Positions 42,203-45,406 of a DNA stretch of 45,406 nucleotides are shown here, in pieces. The stretch comes from Pseudobutyrivibrio sp. (GTDB lineage: Bacteria; Bacillota; Clostridia; Lachnospirales; Lachnospiraceae), in the NCBI GenBank assembly GCA_024697025.1, contig JAILGH010000085.1:1-45406 (forward strand), in the 5' to 3' direction. How positions within the stretch are numbered: position 1 is the first letter of the stretch; each line of letters starts with the position of its first letter. Made by a program: the position numbers and the translations under genes. The notes under the pieces are model-generated. The model worked only from the letters and a program-made list of their open reading frames with translations. It was not told the DNA's origin and did no database searches.

Positions 42203-43699
42203 ATGATTTATAATTTCAACTTAGGCATAGGCTGGGCATCCTCAGGTGTAGAGTATGCGCAAAGCTATAGAGCCAAGGTGCTTAGAAACATAGGCGCCGA
42301 TGCAAAGTTCATATTTACCGACATGTTTCCTAGAGACAACCTGATTGACATGACTAGAAACATAGGCTTTGAGGATGACGAGATTATTTGGCTCTACACA
42401 TTTTTTACAGACCAAAAGCCGTCGGAGGTTACATATACCCTAGATGATTTAAAGGACACGCTTCCTACAGATAGGTACGTCTTTGAGAGAGATGGCAACA
42501 AGGGCCGAATTGTATTTGGTAACGATAATGATTTTTATCGCATATACTTTTTGAATGATGTTGATGAGCTGGTTCATAGAGTAGAGATTGTATCTAGAGG
42601 ATATTTGATTCGCAAGGATTATTTTATGGCAGGGCGAGTGTTCTCGGAGTACTATGCGCCACTTGATGGCAAGGCGCACATGTATCAGCGTAGATTTTTC
42701 AATACGGACGGCAGCGTTGCCTACGAGGAGATAAATGACGACGATGTGGTAATGTACAAGTTTCCTGACAAGGTGATTTGCTCTAAGCATGAGTTGGTGG
42801 GATATATGACTTCCAAGTTAAATCTCACTGCTGATGATATCGTTATCATCGATAGGTCCACAGGCCAGGGCCAGGCTATTTTGGAAAATGCTGGGGATGC
42901 CAGGGTTGGCATTATCATTCACGCGGATCACTTTAGCGAAGGTGCCACGGACGATGATTACATCCTTTGGAACAATTATTATGAATACGCATTTGCGATG
43001 CATAAGCATATAGACTTTTATGTGGCTGCAACGGAGGCCCAGAGACAGCTGTTGTTGCAGCAGTTTGAAAAATACATGAATATATCGCCAAATGTTGTGA
43101 CCATTCCGGTGGGCAGCTTGGCGGAGCTTAAAAAGCCAGATAAGCCAAGGAGGAAGCATTCGTTAATTACTGCATCTCGCCTTGCGACAGAAAAGCATGT
43201 TGACTGGCTGGTGTCGGCAGTGGCTGAGGCTCACAAATTTATCCCGGATATTACCCTTGATATTTATGGAAAGGGCACGGCGCAAAAGAGCCTTGAGGAG
43301 CAGATTGAAAGTCTTGGCGCCACAGATTATATCCATCTTATGGGACAGCACGACATGACAGATGTGTACGTAAATTATGAGGCGTATCTGTCTGGGTCAA
43401 CTAGCGAGGGCTTTGGACTTACCCTGATGGAGGCTGTAGGTTCGGGGCTTCCTATTATCGGATTTGACGTGCGCTATGGAAACAGGAATTTTATTGACGA
43501 TGGAGTAAACGGTTACAAGCTTCCTTACACCATTGGCATGGAGAAAAATAAAAGGCAAGCAAAGCTTGTGGACGCAATCAAAAAGCTTTTTATGGAGGAT
43601 GACTTGGAGGCATTTAGCAAGCATTCTTATGAAAAAGCTAAGGAATATTTGGCAAGTGAAGTGGAGGCAAAATGGAAAAAACTAGTAGCGGAAAAATAA
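42203..43699 (+). CDS. gtfA: Accessory Sec glycosyltransferase GtfA
   Basis: A 498-residue GT-B enzyme that starts O-glycosylation by adding GlcNAc to Ser/Thr of the adhesin. The N-terminus MIYNFNLGIGWASSGVEYAQ is the family signature. The nucleotide-sugar site includes the E-x7-E motif in SEGFGLTLMEAVGSGLPIIG (near residue 400). An insertion domain of beta strands (about 75-185) is the substrate-binding part. AAGGAG at about 42188. Its last 28 bases overlap the gtfB start, so the two subunits are made together, as expected for the GtfA-GtfB complex. Confidence 0.95.
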   Translation: MIYNFNLGIGWASSGVEYAQSYRAKVLRNIGADAKFIFTDMFPRDNLIDMTRNIGFEDDEIIWLYTFFTDQKPSEVTYTLDDLKDTLPTDRYVFERDGNKGRIVFGNDNDFYRIYFLNDVDELVHRVEIVSRGYLIRKDYFMAGRVFSEYYAPLDGKAHMYQRRFFNTDGSVAYEEINDDDVVMYKFPDKVICSKHELVGYMTSKLNLTADDIVIIDRSTGQGQAILENAGDARVGIIIHADHFSEGATDDDYILWNNYYEYAFAMHKHIDFYVAATEAQRQLLLQQFEKYMNISPNVVTIPVGSLAELKKPDKPRRKHSLITASRLATEKHVDWLVSAVAEAHKFIPDITLDIYGKGTAQKSLEEQIESLGATDYIHLMGQHDMTDVYVNYEAYLSGSTSEGFGLTLMEAVGSGLPIIGFDVRYGNRNFIDDGVNGYKLPYTIGMEKNKRQAKLVDAIKKLFMEDDLEAFSKHSYEKAKEYLASEVEAKWKKLVAEK

Positions 43700-45018
43700 T
43701 ACTTCTATTAGATTATTTCAATCGTGGAAGTCAGGATTTGGTGGATTCCTTTAAAAATGCCAAACTGGATTTTCAGGCTGTTGTCATTAATGACGACGGC
43801 TTTTTGCCTGATGATGTAACTAACGTATTTGAGTATTTTCTTGGGGATTTTAAATCAGGGAATTGCCCGGGTAAGCCACTTTACTTCAATCAGATTTCCG
43901 TGCCAGATTATTGGGAAATTGGTGGCAATAATTCAAGTGGCAGCGTCCATGATAAGGACAGGGAAAGAGCCCGCATTTTTTATGCAGAGCCAAAGAACAA
44001 GCGCCTTGTGAAGGTGGTGGATTGGATTGACGAATCGGGAGTGGTTCGCCTGTCTGAGCACTACAACAAGTATGGCTGCAAGTACGCCATAACAAGCTTT
44101 AATAAGAAGGGACAAAAGGTCAACAAAACTTATTTTGATGTAAATGGCAAAGAGATAATTGTGGAGAACTTTGTCACTACGGATATCATTTTAAATTACG
44201 AGGACAGGACTTTTATTTTTAAGAATAGGACGGAGTTTGTTTCCTACTATATTAAAAGGATGGGTTGGGAAGGCAGTAGAGTTTTCTTCAATTCCTTATC
44301 AACACCATTTTTTGTATCAAACGCGCTGGTAGCAGGTCAGTCCAAGGATGACATCCTGTTTTGGCAGGAGGCAACAGGAAATGAGATTCCTGGCAACATG
44401 AATTTTATTTTTGAAAATGAGGCAAGCAGGTGCGGTCACGTGATTGTGCAGAATCATCCAGCATACCAGCGACTGATAAAGCTTGGGGCGCCAAAGGCTA
44501 AGGTGTCTGAGCTTGGATTTATTTATTCATTTAAAAAGGAAAACCTTGGCAGGCCAGAGGCGCTGATTTGTACCAACACAGAAAACGTGGAAAAGCTGGC
44601 AGAGATATTGGAGGCACTTCCAGAGGTGAAGTTCCATGTGACGGCCCTTACGGAAATGTCAGGTAAGCTTTTGTCTCATGAGCGATTCGAAAATGCGATA
44701 ATGTATCCTAACATTAAAATATCAACGCTGATGCGATTGTTTGTCCAGTGCGATTTTTATTTAGACATCAACCACGAGGGTGAGATAGTGGAGGGCACGA
44801 GAAATGCCTTTATGCATAACCAGTTGATACTGGCCTTTGGAGAGACTTGTCACTCCAAGGAATATACCGACCCTTCAAACATTTTTGCGGCGAAGGACTA
44901 CAAGCTTCTTATTAAAAAGTTAAAGGAGGTGCTGGCTGACAAGGACGCTCTGGCGAAAGCCATGGATGCACAACGTGCCCACGGCTTGGCGGCTTCTGTG
45001 GAGGACTACACGTTTTAA
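43672..45018 (+). CDS. gtfB: Accessory Sec glycosylation chaperone GtfB
   Basis: A 448-residue partner of GtfA. It keeps a GT-B fold but lacks the E-x7-E catalytic motif, and in known systems recognises the serine-rich acceptor. The beta-rich insertion (about 50-180) matches that of GtfA in position; the C-terminal half has VEGTRNAFMHNQLILAFGE and HSKEYTDPSNIF, typical of the family. It starts inside the gtfA end with GGAGG just upstream. It is the last gene of the locus, and no asp4, asp5 or further glycosyltransferase follows. A hairpin terminator lies 85 bases downstream. Confidence 0.92.
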   Translation: MEKTSSGKIILLLDYFNRGSQDLVDSFKNAKLDFQAVVINDDGFLPDDVTNVFEYFLGDFKSGNCPGKPLYFNQISVPDYWEIGGNNSSGSVHDKDRERARIFYAEPKNKRLVKVVDWIDESGVVRLSEHYNKYGCKYAITSFNKKGQKVNKTYFDVNGKEIIVENFVTTDIILNYEDRTFIFKNRTEFVSYYIKRMGWEGSRVFFNSLSTPFFVSNALVAGQSKDDILFWQEATGNEIPGNMNFIFENEASRCGHVIVQNHPAYQRLIKLGAPKAKVSELGFIYSFKKENLGRPEALICTNTENVEKLAEILEALPEVKFHVTALTEMSGKLLSHERFENAIMYPNIKISTLMRLFVQCDFYLDINHEGEIVEGTRNAFMHNQLILAFGETCHSKEYTDPSNIFAAKDYKLLIKKLKEVLADKDALAKAMDAQRAHGLAASVEDYTF

Positions 45019-45102
45019 AACGCTTTAAACTTATGATGAGAAGACCAAGGAGAAATAAAATTGGCTTCCCTTCGCCAGGGGGGCTGACTGATGAGGGAAA
45101 AA

Positions 45103-45130
45103 GGGCTAGGCGCAAGCGCCTGGTCCTTTT
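45103..45130 (+). terminator. Terminator of the accessory Sec operon
   Basis: GGGCTAGGCG (45103-45112) pairs with CGCCTGGTCC (45117-45126) with two wobble pairs and a four-base loop, then TTTT. Confidence 0.7.
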
Positions 45131-45210
45131 GTCTGTCATCTCAAAATATATTGTAGAAAAAGTGCACAAAAATGACCTCTGATTTTCTACTGTTTACACA
45201 ATGGTTTTTA

Positions 45211-45239
45211 TTGAAATGGTCTCAGAAGTGTGTTTAAAT
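45211..45239 (+). promoter_or_regulatory. Promoter of ppdK
   Basis: TTGAAA (45211-45216), 17 bases, TTAAAT (45234-45239), with a leader of about 70 bases before the ppdK start. Confidence 0.6.
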
Positions 45240-45316
45240 ATTAACGGACTGTCTGTAACCCCGTAAAACAGGCAGCATTAAATTTGTTATTTATTTAATT
45301 TAGGAGGATTATCAAA

Positions 45317-45406
45317 ATGGCTAACAAATGGGTTTATATGTTTAGCGAAGGCGACATGACCATGCGTAACCTTCTCGGTGGTAAAGGTGCTAACCTTGCT
45401 GAGATG
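45317..45406 (+). CDS. ppdK: Pyruvate phosphate dikinase, 5' end only
   Basis: The first 30 codons, read off the end of the window. AGGAGG at 45302-45307 precedes the ATG. The translation starts MANKWVYMFSEGDM and continues NLLGGKGANLAEM, the beginning of the PEP/pyruvate-binding N-terminal domain with the GGKGANL motif shared by PPDK and PEP synthase; the short form without extra leader fits PPDK. It interconverts pyruvate and phosphoenolpyruvate with ATP and phosphate. The terminator upstream and its own promoter show that it is unrelated to the adhesin locus. Confidence 0.9.
   Translation, partial: MANKWVYMFSEGDMTMRNLLGGKGANLAEM

Overview
The window looks like a low-GC Firmicute chromosome, most probably a gut or rumen Lachnospiraceae (Butyrivibrio/Pseudobutyrivibrio/Roseburia type). 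Pointers are the GH51 arabinofuranosidase, the Gx/ApbE/NusG-II proteins, the small DUF6171-like cysteine protein, the SipW-type secreted proteins and a pyruvate phosphate dikinase start at the right edge. All genes read on the + strand. No tRNA, rRNA, CRISPR array, transposase or phage gene was seen. Family names come from reading translations, not from a search.

Layout. (1) 1-199: a strongly paired element, RNA or pseudo-palindromic repeat. (2) 302-9236: housekeeping and accessory metabolism. This holds a Gx-type membrane protein, a Cys-rich small protein, GH51 arabinofuranosidase, an XRE/zinc-ribbon regulator, ApbE flavin transferase with a NusG-II domain protein, DegV, DUF308, an orphan 77-aa protein, a TetR regulator, an MntP-like membrane protein and a GT2 glycosyltransferase. 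(3) 9508-23827: a surface-appendage locus. A large LPETG fibro-slime/Cna-B tip adhesin, an LPFTG major pilin and two class C sortases form a classical sortase pilus. They are followed by a pilin-like secreted protein without anchor, two proteins with SipW-dependent-type leaders, two anchored surface proteins, a 93-aa membrane protein and a fusion of a SipW-like signal peptidase with a class B sortase. (4) 24455-45018: a complete accessory Sec (SecA2/SecY2) glycoprotein export locus. It has three serine-rich adhesins, a GT-C-like membrane protein, Asp2, SecY2, Asp1, Asp3, SecA2, GtfA and GtfB. (5) 45317-end: start of ppdK.

How the parts work together. In the pilus locus the class C sortases should polymerise the LPFTG pilin and add the LPETG tip. 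The fusion enzyme could both cleave the SipW-type leaders and attach a protein ending in an NPLTS-like signal. In the accessory Sec locus GtfA/GtfB should O-glycosylate serine-rich repeats in the cytoplasm, Asp1-3 and SecA2 should deliver the glycoproteins, and SecY2 should pass them through the membrane. The three adhesins share Gly-rich leaders, a conserved ~100-residue domain after a helical Ser-rich segment, and a C-terminal membrane helix without LPXTG. A DEE-x-P(L)A-like motif precedes the C-terminal helix in these adhesins and in several proteins of the neighbouring pilus locus.

Most notable: the signal peptidase-sortase B fusion, the three-adhesin accessory Sec system with a shared apparently undescribed domain and non-LPXTG ends, the GT-C-like protein in that locus, and several structured intergenic elements (1-199, 22035-22136, 23827-24229, 34019-34162).
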